Part shown: in pieces, positions 37,095 to 46,978 of the stretch
Layout of the letters: every line of letters begins with the position of its first letter
Numbering within the stretch: position 1 is the first letter of the stretch
Assembly (NCBI RefSeq): GCF_014904735.1
Contig: NZ_JACZCR010000009.1
Coordinates: forward strand, 1-64,000
DNA: 64,000 nucleotides
Origin: Microbulbifer hainanensis
GTDB taxonomy: Bacteria; Pseudomonadota; Gammaproteobacteria; Pseudomonadales; Cellvibrionaceae
Reading direction: 5' to 3'
The notes under the pieces: model-generated
Seen by the model: only the letters and a program-made list of their open reading frames with translations
The model's database searches: none
Told to the model about the DNA's origin: nothing
Translations under genes and position numbers: made by a program

Positions 37095-40000
37095 ATGCGA
37101 TCGATGAATCCGATGGCCGCATCACTGCGCGCCCAACTACTACTCTCCGGCCTGCTGATGGCCGTCAATCTTCCGGCGCTCAGCGCCGACACCCCCGACC
37201 CGCTCGCGGTCAATATACCCGGCACTGTCCAGAGTCCGATCGGCTGTCCCGGTGACTGGCAACCGGAATGTGCCGCGAGCATGCTCGACTACGACAGTAC
37301 CGACGACAAATGGCAGGGCCATTTCTTTATTCCGGCGGGCAACTGGGAATACAAGGCGGCACTGAATAACAGCTGGGACGAAAACTACGGCCAGGGCGCC
37401 TGGCGCAACGGTGCCAATATCCCGCTCAGTCTCGCCGGCGGTCGCGAGGTGAAGTTTTACTACGACCACGAAAGCCACTGGATTACCGATAACGTCAACA
37501 GCACCATCGCCACCGTGGCCGGCAATTTCCAATCGCAGCTCGGCTGCCCCGGCGACTGGCAGCCGGACTGCCTGCGCAGCTGGATGCAGGATACCGACGG
37601 CGACGGCATCTACACCTTTGTCACCAGCGCGCTGCGCGCCGGCAACTACGAGTTCAAGGTAGCGCTGAACGAGGGCTGGAGTGAAAGCTACGGCCTTGGC
37701 GGTGCCAATGTCCCGTTTACCGTGGCTGCCGACGGCGATGAAATTTATTTCGCGTTCAATACGGCCACCAAACAGGTCAGCGCCAGTGCGGATGGTATTC
37801 CCCACGGCGACCTGACCCAGCAACGCGCGCACTGGATCGATAGTGCCACCTTCGCCTGGAACATCACGCTGCAACCCGGCGACACGGTCAAACTGCATTA
37901 CAGTGCCACCGCCGACCTGCAACTGGGCAGCGACAATGTCAGCGGCGACGGTGAAGTGGAGCTGCAAGCCTCCGCCCTGCCCGCTGCCGCACAGGAAAAA
38001 TTTCCCCATCTCGCCGGTTACACGGCGCTGCAACTGCCTGCGGATGCACCGCCGATAGAGACACTGGCGCGCGACCAGCTGGCCCTGGCGCTCTATGACA
38101 GCGAGGGCAAGGTGCGCGACGCCACCGGCATTCAACTCGCCGGCATGCTGGACGACCGTTTTTCCTACGGCGGCAGCCTTGGCGCCCAGGTCGAAAGCGG
38201 TAGTATCCATCTGGGCCTGTGGGCGCCGACCGCGCGCTCGGTCAAACTGCACCTGTACAATGACGCCGCACAGTCGCAGGCCGATGCCATCGTGCCGATG
38301 CATTTCGACGCGGATACCGGTGTCTGGTCCGCCGACGTCGGCAGCGAGTGGAACCGACGCTTCTACCTGTACGAAGTCGAGGTCTACTCCTACTTCAGCC
38401 AAGCAGTGGAAACCAACCTGGTCACCGACCCCTATTCCCTCAGCCTGTCGACCAACAGCCGCAAGAGCCAGATCGTCAATCTCGACGACCGCGACCTGAA
38501 ACCCCGCGGCTGGGACCACCTGCACAAGCCGAAGCTGCGCCAACCCGAAGACATGGCGATTTATGAACTGCACGTGCGCGACTTCAGTATCCGCGATGAC
38601 AGTGTGCCGGCGGACGAGCGCGGCACCTTCGCCGCATTTGCCGAACGCAACAGCCGCGGCATGCACCACCTCGCCTCCCTGGCCCACGCCGGCCTTACCC
38701 ATGTGCACCTGCTGCCGGCCTTCGACTTCGCCACCGTGGACGAAGACCGCACAAAACAACAGCAGACACAGGACCTCTCGCTCTACGCACCGGACAGCTC
38801 TGAGCAGCAGGCCGCCGTCAATGCCGTGCGCGACAGCGATGGTTTCAACTGGGGCTATGACCCGCTGCATTACACAGTGCCCGAGGGCAGCTACAGCACC
38901 AACCCCGATGGCACAGCGCGCATCCGCGAGTTCCGCGAGATGGTGCAGGGACTGTCGCGCGCAGGACTGCGGGTGGTGATGGATGTGGTCTACAACCACA
39001 CCAGTTCCTACGGCCAGTACGACAATTCCATTCTCGATAAAATCGTGCCTGGCTATTACCACCGCCGCAATGCCGACGGCGGCGTGGAGATGAGCAGCTG
39101 CTGCGCCAACACCGCCAGCGAACACACGATGATGGAAAAGCTGATGCTCGATTCCATGCTGACCTGGGCGCACGCCTACAAGGTGGACAGCTTCCGCTTC
39201 GACCTGATGGGTCACCACAGCCGCGCCAACCTTCTCAGGGCCCAGGCAGCGCTACAGGCACTGACAGAAGCCGCAGACGGCGTCGATGGCAGTGCGATCT
39301 ATCTGTACGGCGAGGGCTGGAATTTCGGTGAAGTTGCTGACGATGCGCGCTTTGTACAGGCGCGCCAGGCCAACATGGCCGGCACTGGCATCGGTACCTT
39401 CAACGATCGCCTGCGCGACAGCGTGCGCGGTGGCAATCCGTTCGGCGGTTACGCTGAACAGGGCTTCGGCAACGGCCTGTTTACAGACAGCAATGGCAAC
39501 TTTGGTTTAGACGGGGGAGGTTCAGACGAACGCGCGACCCTGCTGACGCTGGCCGACAAGGTACGCATCTCCCTGGCCGGCAACCTGGCGGACTACCCTT
39601 TGACCGACTCCCACGGCAATGCGATCACCGGCGCCCAGCTGATCTACAACGGCCAGCCCACCGGCTACACCGCGGACCCGCAGGAGTCGATCAATTATAT
39701 TGCTGCCCACGACAACGAAACCCTGTTCGACGCCATTCAGGTCAAGGCCAACACCAGCGCCTCACTGGCCGAAAGGGTGCGCATGCAGGTATTCAGCAAC
39801 TCGCTGGTTCTCTTCGGACAGGGCATTCCGTTTATCCACGCCGGGCAGGATTTCCTGCGCTCCAAGTCCATGGACCGCGACAGCTACAACTCCGGCGACT
39901 GGTTCAATGCGCTGGACTTCAGTTTCGCTGGCGGCAACTGGGGCGCGGGTCTGCCGATTGCAGACAAGAACGAGGACAAGTGGCCGCTGATGGCCCCGCT

Positions 40001-40433
40001 GCTGGCCAATCCGGCGCTGGCGCCGCAGCGCGCCCACCGCCTCTGGTCGACCGCGCTGTTCCACGAACAACTGGCGATCCGCCACAGCTCCCCGCTGTTC
40101 CGCCTGCCGACGGCAGAGGCGATCGAAAAACACCTGAGCTTTCTCAATACCGGTCCGGAACAGGTGCCGGGCCTGATCGCCATGCAGCTCGAAGATCCGA
40201 ACGGCGAATATGACCGCCGCTACGAGCGCATCCTTGTGCTGTTCAACGGCGATGACGACGCCGTCGAATTTACCAGCGATGCGCTGCGCGGCGTGCGTCT
40301 CCAGCAACATCCTCTGCAACGTGGCTCTGCAGACGCGCGACTACGCAATGTGCGTTTCGATCGCGATAGCGGCAGCTTCACTTTGCCCGGGCGGACCACC
40401 GCAGTAATGGTCAAGTACCGCGGCTCGCACTGA
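37095..40433 (+). CDS. Secreted pullulanase-type alpha-1,6-glucosidase (GH13)
   Basis: 1112 aa with a signal peptide (to about residue 31). Two tandem modules of about 95 residues follow, each with the block GCPGDWQP (near 49 and 148), resembling the X25 starch-binding modules of amylopullulanases. N1- and CBM48-like beta domains come next (about 240-470; VHLGLWAPTARSVKLHLY type). The GH13 barrel carries VMDVVYNHT, the nucleophile Asp703 (SFRFDLMG), acid/base Glu740 (YGEGWNFG) and Asp873 (AAHDNET). The C-terminal domain is of the pullulanase type. It debranches pullulan or starch outside the cytoplasm. The gene ends at a strong terminator and is monocistronic. Confidence 0.92.
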   Translation: MRSMNPMAASLRAQLLLSGLLMAVNLPALSADTPDPLAVNIPGTVQSPIGCPGDWQPECAASMLDYDSTDDKWQGHFFIPAGNWEYKAALNNSWDENYGQGAWRNGANIPLSLAGGREVKFYYDHESHWITDNVNSTIATVAGNFQSQLGCPGDWQPDCLRSWMQDTDGDGIYTFVTSALRAGNYEFKVALNEGWSESYGLGGANVPFTVAADGDEIYFAFNTATKQVSASADGIPHGDLTQQRAHWIDSATFAWNITLQPGDTVKLHYSATADLQLGSDNVSGDGEVELQASALPAAAQEKFPHLAGYTALQLPADAPPIETLARDQLALALYDSEGKVRDATGIQLAGMLDDRFSYGGSLGAQVESGSIHLGLWAPTARSVKLHLYNDAAQSQADAIVPMHFDADTGVWSADVGSEWNRRFYLYEVEVYSYFSQAVETNLVTDPYSLSLSTNSRKSQIVNLDDRDLKPRGWDHLHKPKLRQPEDMAIYELHVRDFSIRDDSVPADERGTFAAFAERNSRGMHHLASLAHAGLTHVHLLPAFDFATVDEDRTKQQQTQDLSLYAPDSSEQQAAVNAVRDSDGFNWGYDPLHYTVPEGSYSTNPDGTARIREFREMVQGLSRAGLRVVMDVVYNHTSSYGQYDNSILDKIVPGYYHRRNADGGVEMSSCCANTASEHTMMEKLMLDSMLTWAHAYKVDSFRFDLMGHHSRANLLRAQAALQALTEAADGVDGSAIYLYGEGWNFGEVADDARFVQARQANMAGTGIGTFNDRLRDSVRGGNPFGGYAEQGFGNGLFTDSNGNFGLDGGGSDERATLLTLADKVRISLAGNLADYPLTDSHGNAITGAQLIYNGQPTGYTADPQESINYIAAHDNETLFDAIQVKANTSASLAERVRMQVFSNSLVLFGQGIPFIHAGQDFLRSKSMDRDSYNSGDWFNALDFSFAGGNWGAGLPIADKNEDKWPLMAPLLANPALAPQRAHRLWSTALFHEQLAIRHSSPLFRLPTAEAIEKHLSFLNTGPEQVPGLIAMQLEDPNGEYDRRYERILVLFNGDDDAVEFTSDALRGVRLQQHPLQRGSADARLRNVRFDRDSGSFTLPGRTTAVMVKYRGSH

Positions 40434-40459
40434 CCAGGCAACAGCCCCTCCCCCCCACT

Positions 40460-40486
40460 GGGCCGGCTTTGCGCCGGCCCTTTTTT
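40460..40486 (+). terminator. Rho-independent terminator of the pullulanase gene
   Basis: GGGCCGGC, five-base loop, GCCGGCCC, then a T6 run, 26 bases after the stop codon. Confidence 0.92.
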
Positions 40487-40742
40487 ATTTGGCTGTTTCT
40501 ATTGGCGCCTCTCAACGCCTCCCGTTGCCACGCAGCCCCAAGGCGACAACGCTGGATCGCTGCCCGGAGCCCCTCGTCGATTCGTGGCGCTCTTACCGTA
40601 TCCGATCACACTGTGCTGTAATTCAGTCGACCGCGTCGTCCGGCAGTTACCCGGCGCGTCAAAAGCGGCAGGCAATTGCTGGCGCCATCCTGATACTCAC
40701 AGGACCCGTTTTCCACTGGCTAAAGACCCGGAGAACTCACGG
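40487..40742 (+). other. Leader region of the Yellow/MRJP-like gene
   Basis: The gap between the pullulanase stop and this gene is 309 bp. Apart from the terminator I see nothing beyond ordinary upstream sequence; an in-frame open stretch from 40584 has no ribosome site or coding character. Confidence 0.5.
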
Positions 40743-41798
40743 ATGAACCTATTGTTAAAACTCCTTTTTGGTGGCGTTTTCACTCTGCTTTGCGCTGCCA
40801 ATGGTCACGGCGCCGATGCCGGCCCAACGGAGGCGGAAAAGGTCAGTGCCATCCAGGGAGTTCAGACGACTGGCGTTACTGTTAGCAGTTCCGGCAGGAT
40901 ATTCACCAACGCACCCAACTGGCGGGAAGGTGTGCCGTTTGCGGTAGCGGAGGTCCATCCGGACACCGGCGAGTACCGCCCCTATCCCGATGCCTCAATG
41001 AACCGCTGTGTGGCCAATAGCAAGGCCCTGGACAATTGCTTTCTGGCAGTGCAGTCCGTGGTGGCCGATGGTGGCAGGCTCTACGTCCTCGACACGCGCA
41101 ACCCGAGATTTCGGGGCGTGATAGACGCACCGCGTATTTTTGTTTTCGACCTCAGCAGCAACAAACTGGAGCGCGTGCTACTACTCAGCGACGCTGCCTT
41201 TCACCCCGATTCCTATATCAATGATCTGCGCATCGACAAATCGGCGAGCCGGATATACATGACGGATTCCAACCACCCGGGACTGGTGATTTACAACCTG
41301 GCGAACGGGGAGAGTTATCGGGCGCTCAACAATCACAAGAGCACAAGGGCGGAGCGAGATCACCTGGTCATTGATGGCAAGCCCTGGCGGAATACGGTGC
41401 ACAGCGACGGCATTGCCCTTGACCGCAAAAACCAGGTGCTCTACTTCCATGCACTGACCGGTTACACCCTATATGCGATCGACACCCGCTACCTGGAGCC
41501 GGGTCGCGACGCCGCCGAGCACGTGCGCAAGGTGGCAACGACCAGCGCTCCTGATGGCATGATCCTGGACCAGCGGGGCAACCTCTACTTTGCCGACCTG
41601 GAAAATCACAAGGTCCTCTACCGCGATCCCAAGGGCGAGACCCATGTCCTCGTGCAAGGCGACAAGGTCCGCTGGGCCGACTCGTTCAGCATCCACGACG
41701 GCATGCTGTATTACACCAATAGCCACATCAACGAAGCCAAGGGCCCTATCGATGATATGGAATTTGAGATCTATCGCGTGCCCTTACCGGGCCGATGA
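40743..41798 (+). CDS. Exported Yellow/major royal jelly-like beta-propeller protein
   Basis: 351 aa with a signal peptide (MNLLLKLLFGGVFTLLCAANGHG). It has the MRJP/Yellow pattern: an N-terminal GVTVSSSGRIFTNAPNW, VLDTRNPRF, a NDLRIDKSASRIYMTDSNHPG segment and DGIALDRKNQVLYFHALTGYTLY, as in bacterial six-bladed propellers related to SMP-30/gluconolactonases. The enzymatic role is unknown; these proteins may bind or hydrolyse small lactones or aromatic compounds. The ATG at 40743 follows GGAGAACTCACGG. It stands alone. Confidence 0.85.
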   Translation: MNLLLKLLFGGVFTLLCAANGHGADAGPTEAEKVSAIQGVQTTGVTVSSSGRIFTNAPNWREGVPFAVAEVHPDTGEYRPYPDASMNRCVANSKALDNCFLAVQSVVADGGRLYVLDTRNPRFRGVIDAPRIFVFDLSSNKLERVLLLSDAAFHPDSYINDLRIDKSASRIYMTDSNHPGLVIYNLANGESYRALNNHKSTRAERDHLVIDGKPWRNTVHSDGIALDRKNQVLYFHALTGYTLYAIDTRYLEPGRDAAEHVRKVATTSAPDGMILDQRGNLYFADLENHKVLYRDPKGETHVLVQGDKVRWADSFSIHDGMLYYTNSHINEAKGPIDDMEFEIYRVPLPGR

Positions 41799-41915
41799 GC
41801 GGCCCGCCCAAACCTTGCGCTCATTCAGGACGGTTAAGTCCGCAGCGACGTTGATTGTCTCTGCGGCTCATTGACGGCGATAGGGAGGGGTTCGCCGAAA
41901 AGAAAAAGGAATGGC

Positions 41916-42530
41916 TCACGACTCGGAGCCATCGTCCTCCTCATCCTGGAGCAGGTGTCCGAGTTTGCCTTTTTTGGTAGACAGGTATTTGACGTTGTGG
42001 GGGTTGCGCCCGGTCTGGTGCGGAAGACGCTCGGCGACCTCGATACCCAGTTGTTCCAGCGCGGTAACCTTGCGCGGATTGTTTGTCATCAGGCGCACGG
42101 ATTTGATATGCAGGTGATCGAGCATGGCTTTCAAAATCGAGTAGTCGCGCATGTCGGCACCGAAGCCCAATTGTTCATTGGCCTCCACGGTGTCCGCACC
42201 ACAGTCCTGCAAGTGGTAGGCGCGGATCTTGTTCAACAGGCCGATGCCGCGGCCTTCCTGGCGCAGGTAAAAAATCGCCCCGCGCCCTTCCACGGCAATG
42301 CGGTGTAGCGCGTGCTGTAACTGGGCGCCGCAGTCGCAACGCAGGGAGAATAGCGCGTCGCCGGTCAGGCACTCGGAGTGGATGCGGGACAGCACCGGCT
42401 CATCGGTATCCACGTCCCCCATGGTAAGCACCAGGTGCTCTTTGCCGGTTTCCACTTCCTCGAAACCGTGCATCGCAAACATGCCCCAGGGAGTGGGCAG
42501 TTTTGAGGATTCCACGTAGCGAATGGTCAA
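41916..42530 (-). CDS. ribA: GTP cyclohydrolase II
   Basis: 204 aa, first committed riboflavin step (GTP to diaminohydroxypyrimidine ribosylamino phosphate). The zinc cysteines [17 protein letters not shown], the catalytic [11 protein letters not shown] and the RLMTNNPRK block are all present. The TTG start is supported by the Shine-Dalgarno AGAGGT seven bases upstream and by the family N-terminus KLPTPWG. This complete RibA makes up for the RibBA at 45719, whose cyclohydrolase half lacks these residues. Confidence 0.96.
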   Translation of the reverse strand: MTIRYVESSKLPTPWGMFAMHGFEEVETGKEHLVLTMGDVDTDEPVLSRIHSECLTGDALFSLRCDCGAQLQHALHRIAVEGRGAIFYLRQEGRGIGLLNKIRAYHLQDCGADTVEANEQLGFGADMRDYSILKAMLDHLHIKSVRLMTNNPRKVTALEQLGIEVAERLPHQTGRNPHNVKYLSTKKGKLGHLLQDEEDDGSES

Positions 42531-42586
42531 GTTGTTACCTCTGCTTCCTACGGGCGGCGGCAGTATTTGCCGTGCACCCGGTCAAA

Positions 42587-43219
42587 TCAGTCGCGCGCGC
42601 GCAGGATCAGAACGCCGCGCTGCTGTTCCATATCCACCCGGCTGAGAAAACTGTTGCCGAGCAGTGTGATCTGGGGAAAGTCGCTGCCCTGTACCGTTGC
42701 CTCCACATTGTGCAGCTTGATGCCACCGATGGTGACGGTATCCAGGGTCAAGCGGTAAGCCTGGGTCACGCCGTTGGCCGTGGACACCTGGATCGGCCGC
42801 GCGCGATCGAGATTCAATCCCAGCCTGCGCGCCGTCGGATAGTTGAAGGCGATACTGGTCGCGCCGGTATCGACCATCATCGGCACGCGCCGGCCGTTCA
42901 CCCAGGCGCTGGTACTGTAATGTCCGCGGCTATCCGGCGTCAGGCGCACTTCGGCGCGCTCGCTGCGGGAGTAGTTGCTCGCGATCGGCGCATCCAGCGT
43001 CAGCTTCTGTACCTTGCCGTTGACACTGATGCGTGCGTAATGGGTGGTGGTTTCCAGCAATCGGACGCCCTCGGGAGATTTCTGCCCGGCTCTCAGCAGG
43101 CGCTGCTCCCCATCGATCTCGAGCATTGCGCTGCTGCCGAACAACCCCTTGAGCTGGACCTGTTGCGCCACCGCTGCCAGCGGTATCAGGCACAACAGCG
43201 CGATCAGAATTTTCCGCAT
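42587..43219 (-). CDS. Retropepsin-like aspartic protease (TIGR02281-type), exported
   Basis: 210 aa with a signal peptide (to about residue 18). The aspartic protease motif VDTGATSIAF is near residue 116, followed by the characteristic AYRLTLDTVTIGGIKLHNVEATV and LLGNSFLSR. Such clan AA proteins are single-domain and work as dimers; the family in Proteobacteria is periplasmic with unknown substrates. It lies 24 bp after pgpA and 56 bp before ribA on the same strand. Confidence 0.88.
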   Translation of the reverse strand: MRKILIALLCLIPLAAVAQQVQLKGLFGSSAMLEIDGEQRLLRAGQKSPEGVRLLETTTHYARISVNGKVQKLTLDAPIASNYSRSERAEVRLTPDSRGHYSTSAWVNGRRVPMMVDTGATSIAFNYPTARRLGLNLDRARPIQVSTANGVTQAYRLTLDTVTIGGIKLHNVEATVQGSDFPQITLLGNSFLSRVDMEQQRGVLILRARD

Positions 43220-43243
43220 TGATTGCCTACCCTTTCCGAGTCC

Positions 43244-43723
43244 CTACCCCATCCATAGAGCGGTCAGCTGCAGTATCACAGCCGCATATACGGCAGCCAG
43301 TATATCGTCGAGCATAATTCCCACACCACCGTGCACCCGCCGGTCCACCCAGCCAATCGGCTGCGGCTTGGCGATATCAAACAGGCGGAACAGCACGAAC
43401 CCGTACAGGGCCCAGCCCCAGCCAGCCGGCGCCATGAACATGGTGAGCCAGTAGCCCACCATTTCGTCCCAGACGATCCCACCGTGATCGTGCACCCCCA
43501 GCGCACGCGAGGCCGCGCCACACAGGTAAAACCCGACCACGGCGGCAACCGCCACCACGGCCAGATACCAGAGCGGCGGCAGCGGCTGCAGCAGCCACCA
43601 GAACGGCAGCGCCATCAGCGTACCAAAGGTTCCGGGCGCCTTCGGCGACAGGCCAGAACCGAAGCCAAAAGCCAGCAACAATGTTGGGCTGCGTAGCAGC
43701 TGGTTGACGCTCGGGTTTTGCAT
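43244..43723 (-). CDS. pgpA: Phosphatidylglycerophosphatase A
   Basis: 159 aa inner-membrane phosphatase that makes phosphatidylglycerol. Family motifs are GFGSGLSPKAPGTFGTL, DHGGIVWDEMVGYW and FRLFDIAKPQPIGWVD, with four hydrophobic segments and a closing DDILAAVYAAV. It follows thiL after 39 bp, the usual thiL-pgpA order. Confidence 0.96.
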   Translation of the reverse strand: MQNPSVNQLLRSPTLLLAFGFGSGLSPKAPGTFGTLMALPFWWLLQPLPPLWYLAVVAVAAVVGFYLCGAASRALGVHDHGGIVWDEMVGYWLTMFMAPAGWGWALYGFVLFRLFDIAKPQPIGWVDRRVHGGVGIMLDDILAAVYAAVILQLTALWMG

Positions 43724-43762
43724 TATCGGTATCTGTTCAGTTCTGTCGGCGCGCGGCCGTGA

Positions 43763-44713
43763 TCAAAAATGCTGGTAACCGGCTGCTGCCGGCGTCCAGG
43801 TCTCACCGCGCAACTGCGCGCGCACTTCCGGCGTTCCCTCTGCCGCCACCAGCGTGCCGATCCGCACCGCGTCGAGTCCCAGCGCTTCCAGCGCCGCAAT
43901 CTGCGCCTGCGGTACCGTAAAGCACAGCTGGTAATCGTCACCGCCAGTCGCGGCCAGTTCCAGTGCCCGCGCTTCATCCAATTCCCGCGCTAGCCCGGCC
44001 ACAGGTACGGCTTCGAGGTCGACCTCGGCGGTCACGCCACTGGCGCGGCAGATATGCCCCAGATCCGCCAGCAGGCCGTCGGAAATATCCACCGCGCTGC
44101 TGGCGATGACGCCGATAGCGGCGGCGGTCTTCAGCTGGGGCTCCGGACAAAAATAGGCGGTCTCCGCCCGCTGCCGGTCAGCATTGCTTACCGATCGCTG
44201 CCCCAGTATCACCGGCAGCGATGCCGCGGCGGCACCTAGGGGGCCACTCACGTAGATGGCATCGCCGGCGCCAGCGCCGTCGCGGCGCAGGGGGGCACCG
44301 CTGCTGCCGGTCACCTGGATGGTGATCGACAGGGGACCGCGGGTAGTATCACCCCCAACGAGGGCGACACCGTATTCCCGTGCCGTCTCCAGCAAGCCGT
44401 CGGCGAATGCCTGCAGCCAGTCGGCATCGCTTTCTGGCAGCGTCAGCGCCAGGGTAAACCACAAGGGCCGCGCGTTCATCGCCGCCAGATCACTCACGTT
44501 GACCCGCAGCGCGCGGCTCGCAATCAGCCCTGCATTGGCGCCGGCGGGAAAGTGCCGGTCCGCTACCAGCGTATCCACGCTGGTGGCGAGCAACTCACCG
44601 GCGGGCGGCTGCAGCAGGGCGCAGTCGTCGCCAATCCCGAGCACCACCCCTTCGCCGCTCGGGGCGCGACTGAAGTAGTTGCGGATAATGTCGAATTCGC
44701 CGGGACCGGGCAC
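43763..44713 (-). CDS. thiL: Thiamine-monophosphate kinase
   Basis: 316 aa; phosphorylates thiamine monophosphate to the coenzyme. PurM-like ATP-binding fold: GEFDIIRNYF at the start, GIGDDCALL, SVDTLVADRHFP, ALVGGDTTRGPL, and the C-terminal SAVDISDGLLADL and TGGDDYQL. The start is GTG at 44713, 8 bases after the nusB stop, so coupled translation is probable. Confidence 0.95.
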   Translation of the reverse strand: MPGPGEFDIIRNYFSRAPSGEGVVLGIGDDCALLQPPAGELLATSVDTLVADRHFPAGANAGLIASRALRVNVSDLAAMNARPLWFTLALTLPESDADWLQAFADGLLETAREYGVALVGGDTTRGPLSITIQVTGSSGAPLRRDGAGAGDAIYVSGPLGAAAASLPVILGQRSVSNADRQRAETAYFCPEPQLKTAAAIGVIASSAVDISDGLLADLGHICRASGVTAEVDLEAVPVAGLARELDEARALELAATGGDDYQLCFTVPQAQIAALEALGLDAVRIGTLVAAEGTPEVRAQLRGETWTPAAAGYQHF

Positions 44714-44721
44714 GCTTGCAC

Positions 44722-45162
44722 TTACTTCTTGTCGGCAGCCACTTCCGCAGCGCGGAGATCCGCCGCGGTTTTGTCGAGAATGCCGTTAATAAATTTATAC
44801 GCGTCGGTGGGGCCAAACTTCTTGGCCAACGCCACGGACTCGTTGATCACCACTTTATAGGGTACGTCGATACGGTTTTTCAGTTCGTAACTGGCCATGC
44901 GCAGCAGCGCGCGGGACACCGGGTCCAGCTCATCGACACCGCGGTCCAGGTGCGGGGTGAATGCGCCCTCCACGTCGTCGAGGTTTTTCGCCACGCCGTG
45001 GAACAGGTCGCGGAAGTACTCGACGTCTGTTTTGCTCATATCGTTGTCGGCGTGAAATTCGGCCTCGATTGCATTGAGGCTGGCGCCGGCCATCTGCCAC
45101 TGGTAGAGCGCCTGCATGGCGTAGTGGCGCGCCTTGCGGCGCGCGGATGCGGTAACGGTCAT
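44722..45162 (-). CDS. nusB: Transcription antitermination factor NusB
   Basis: 146 aa; binds boxA RNA with NusE and suppresses termination in rRNA operons. Typical segments are RRKARHYAMQALYQWQ, LLRMASYELKNRIDVPYKVVINESVALAKKFG and a terminal YKFINGILDKTA. ATG at 45162. It sits in the conserved ribH-nusB-thiL order. Confidence 0.96.
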   Translation of the reverse strand: MTVTASARRKARHYAMQALYQWQMAGASLNAIEAEFHADNDMSKTDVEYFRDLFHGVAKNLDDVEGAFTPHLDRGVDELDPVSRALLRMASYELKNRIDVPYKVVINESVALAKKFGPTDAYKFINGILDKTAADLRAAEVAADKK

Positions 45163-45234
45163 TGGTTAATCCGATGATTACCTCAAGGGCACCATTAACA
45201 TTGGCACCCTGAAGTGTTTTTCAAAATCCAAAAA

Positions 45235-45705
45235 TTAAATCTTGCCCAGCAGGGAAACCATCTCCAGTGCGGTTTCCGCCGCTTCACAGCCCTTGTTGCC
45301 GGCCTTGGTGCCAGAGCGCTCGATCGCCTGCTCGATGGAGTCGACAGTCAGCACACCGAAGGTTACCGGGATGCCGGTATTCAGGGATACCTGTGCCAGC
45401 CCCTTGGTGCATTCGCCGGCCACGTACTCGAAGTGCGGCGTGCCGCCGCGGATCACTGCGCCGAGGGCAATGATCGCGTCGAACTTCTTGCTCTCGGCCA
45501 GCTTCTGCGCTGCCAGCGGGAATTCAAAGGCACCCGGCGCGTAGTAAATGGTGATGTCCTCGTCCTTGATACCCTTGCGGCGCAGGGTGTCGAGGGCGCC
45601 GTCCTTCAGGCTCTCTACGACAAAGCTGTTCCAGCGGCTGACCAGCAGCGCGAACTTTCCCTTGCTGTTGACGAAATCGCCTTCGATTACCTGGATGTTG
45701 CTCAT
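45235..45705 (-). CDS. ribH: 6,7-dimethyl-8-ribityllumazine synthase
   Basis: 156 aa; penultimate riboflavin enzyme. Family landmarks: [57 protein letters not shown] and [19 protein letters not shown]. The ATG at 45705 gives MSNIQVIEG; an upstream open stretch overlaps ribBA and is not translated. Spacing from ribBA is 13 bp. Confidence 0.96.
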   Translation of the reverse strand: MSNIQVIEGDFVNSKGKFALLVSRWNSFVVESLKDGALDTLRRKGIKDEDITIYYAPGAFEFPLAAQKLAESKKFDAIIALGAVIRGGTPHFEYVAGECTKGLAQVSLNTGIPVTFGVLTVDSIEQAIERSGTKAGNKGCEAAETALEMVSLLGKI

Positions 45706-45718
45706 GTGATTTCCTTGA

Positions 45719-46834
45719 TTAGTCCTGGTCAGCGTTGAGGTATTCATCCACTTCCAGATCAAAACCGGAAATGGCGCTGAATTTAAACGGTGCGCTCATC
45801 AGGCGCATTTTGCGCACTTTCAGATCGCGCAGAATCTGCGAGCCGGTGCCCACCTGTTTGTATACGAGGTCCTGGCTCGGGCGCTGCTGCTTGCCGCTGA
45901 TCAGCCAGTCGATGCTCTCCTCGATTTCCTCGGTGGTCTCGTTGTGGCAAATGAGCACCACTACGCCCTTGCCTTCCTGGGCGACGCGTTTCATCGCAGT
46001 ACGGAAAGTCCAGGGTGTGAATTTCTCATCGCCACGGCGGATGGTGAGGACATCGCGCAGTGTATTCCCCACATGCACGCGCACCAGCGTCGGTTCTTCC
46101 GGCGTCGGGTTGCCCAGTACGAAGGCAAAGTGGCGTTCGCGGCGGGCTTTGTCGAGATAGGTGCGCAGCGTGAATTCGCCGAATTCGGTGTGAACCTGGC
46201 GCTCGTTGGTGCACTCCACGGTTTTCTCGTTCAGCGCGCGGTAGTTGATCAGGTCGGCGATGGTGCCGATCTTCAGCTTGTGTTCCTTGGCGAACTTCTC
46301 GAGATCCGGGCGGCGCGACATGGTGCCGTCTTCGTTCATGATTTCGACGATCACGGCGGCCTGCTCGAAGCCGGCCAGGCGCGCCAGGTCGCAGCTCGCC
46401 TCGGTGTGGCCGGCGCGGCTCAACACGCCGCCGGGCTGGGCCATGATCGGAAAAATATGGCCCGGCTGGACGATATCGCTGGGTTTGGCATTGCGCGCGA
46501 CGGCGGCGCGGATTGTGCGTGCGCGGTCTGCGGCGGAAATGCCGGTGGTCACGCCTTCGGCAGCCTCGATCGACACGGTGAAGTTGGTGCTGAACTGGGC
46601 ACCGTTGTCGCGGGACATCAGCGGCAGGTCGAGCTGCTCGCAGCGCTCGCGCGACATGGGCATACAGATCAGTCCGCGCGCATGGGTGGCCATGAAGTTG
46701 ATGTCCTCGGCGCGCACCTGCTCCGCCGCCATCACCAGGTCGCCCTCGTTCTCGCGGTCCTCGTCATCCATCAGGATCACCATCTTGCCCTGGCGGATGT
46801 CGTCGATCAGTTCTTCAACCGTATTCAGTTCCAT
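45719..46834 (-). CDS. ribB: DHBP synthase with degenerate GTP cyclohydrolase II domain (RibBA-like)
   Basis: 371 aa. The N-terminal half (about 1-200) is a complete 3,4-dihydroxy-2-butanone-4-phosphate synthase: [34 protein letters not shown]-type [14 protein letters not shown]. The C-terminal half keeps the size of a GTP cyclohydrolase II, but the zinc CxxxxxxxxxCxC and the catalytic EGRG are missing ([16 protein letters not shown] instead). Only the butanone-phosphate activity is expected; the other is supplied by RibA at 41916. The ATG at 46834 fits the family N-terminus. Confidence 0.94.
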   Translation of the reverse strand: MELNTVEELIDDIRQGKMVILMDDEDRENEGDLVMAAEQVRAEDINFMATHARGLICMPMSRERCEQLDLPLMSRDNGAQFSTNFTVSIEAAEGVTTGISAADRARTIRAAVARNAKPSDIVQPGHIFPIMAQPGGVLSRAGHTEASCDLARLAGFEQAAVIVEIMNEDGTMSRRPDLEKFAKEHKLKIGTIADLINYRALNEKTVECTNERQVHTEFGEFTLRTYLDKARRERHFAFVLGNPTPEEPTLVRVHVGNTLRDVLTIRRGDEKFTPWTFRTAMKRVAQEGKGVVVLICHNETTEEIEESIDWLISGKQQRPSQDLVYKQVGTGSQILRDLKVRKMRLMSAPFKFSAISGFDLEVDEYLNADQD

Positions 46835-46903
46835 AACACTCTCTTTTTGATCGCCGGTCAGCAAGCTCCACAACGGGATGTGAAGGCCCTGATGCCGGGT
46901 GAT

Positions 46904-46927
46904 TCCCTGCAGGCAAGCCTGCAGGGA
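46904..46927 (-). other. Perfect inverted repeat between ribE and ribBA
   Basis: Arms TCCCTGCAGGC/GCCTGCAGGGA, 11 bp, centre of two bases. It sits in the 144-bp gap between ribE and ribBA without a U-run. I looked here for an FMN riboswitch and saw none of its conserved blocks. Confidence 0.6.
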
Positions 46928-46978
46928 TACTGCGTGTCCAGTGAGGGCGCCCCGCTAGCAGGGCCGCCCCCAAGCTAA

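Noticed and set aside
37140-39218. 692-codon minus-strand open frame opposite the pullulanase
   Set aside because: Shadow caused by GC-rich codons; the pullulanase has complete catalytic motifs in frame.
46835-46978. Possible FMN riboswitch between ribE and ribBA
   Set aside because: None of the conserved FMN-aptamer blocks is present; only a simple inverted repeat is seen.
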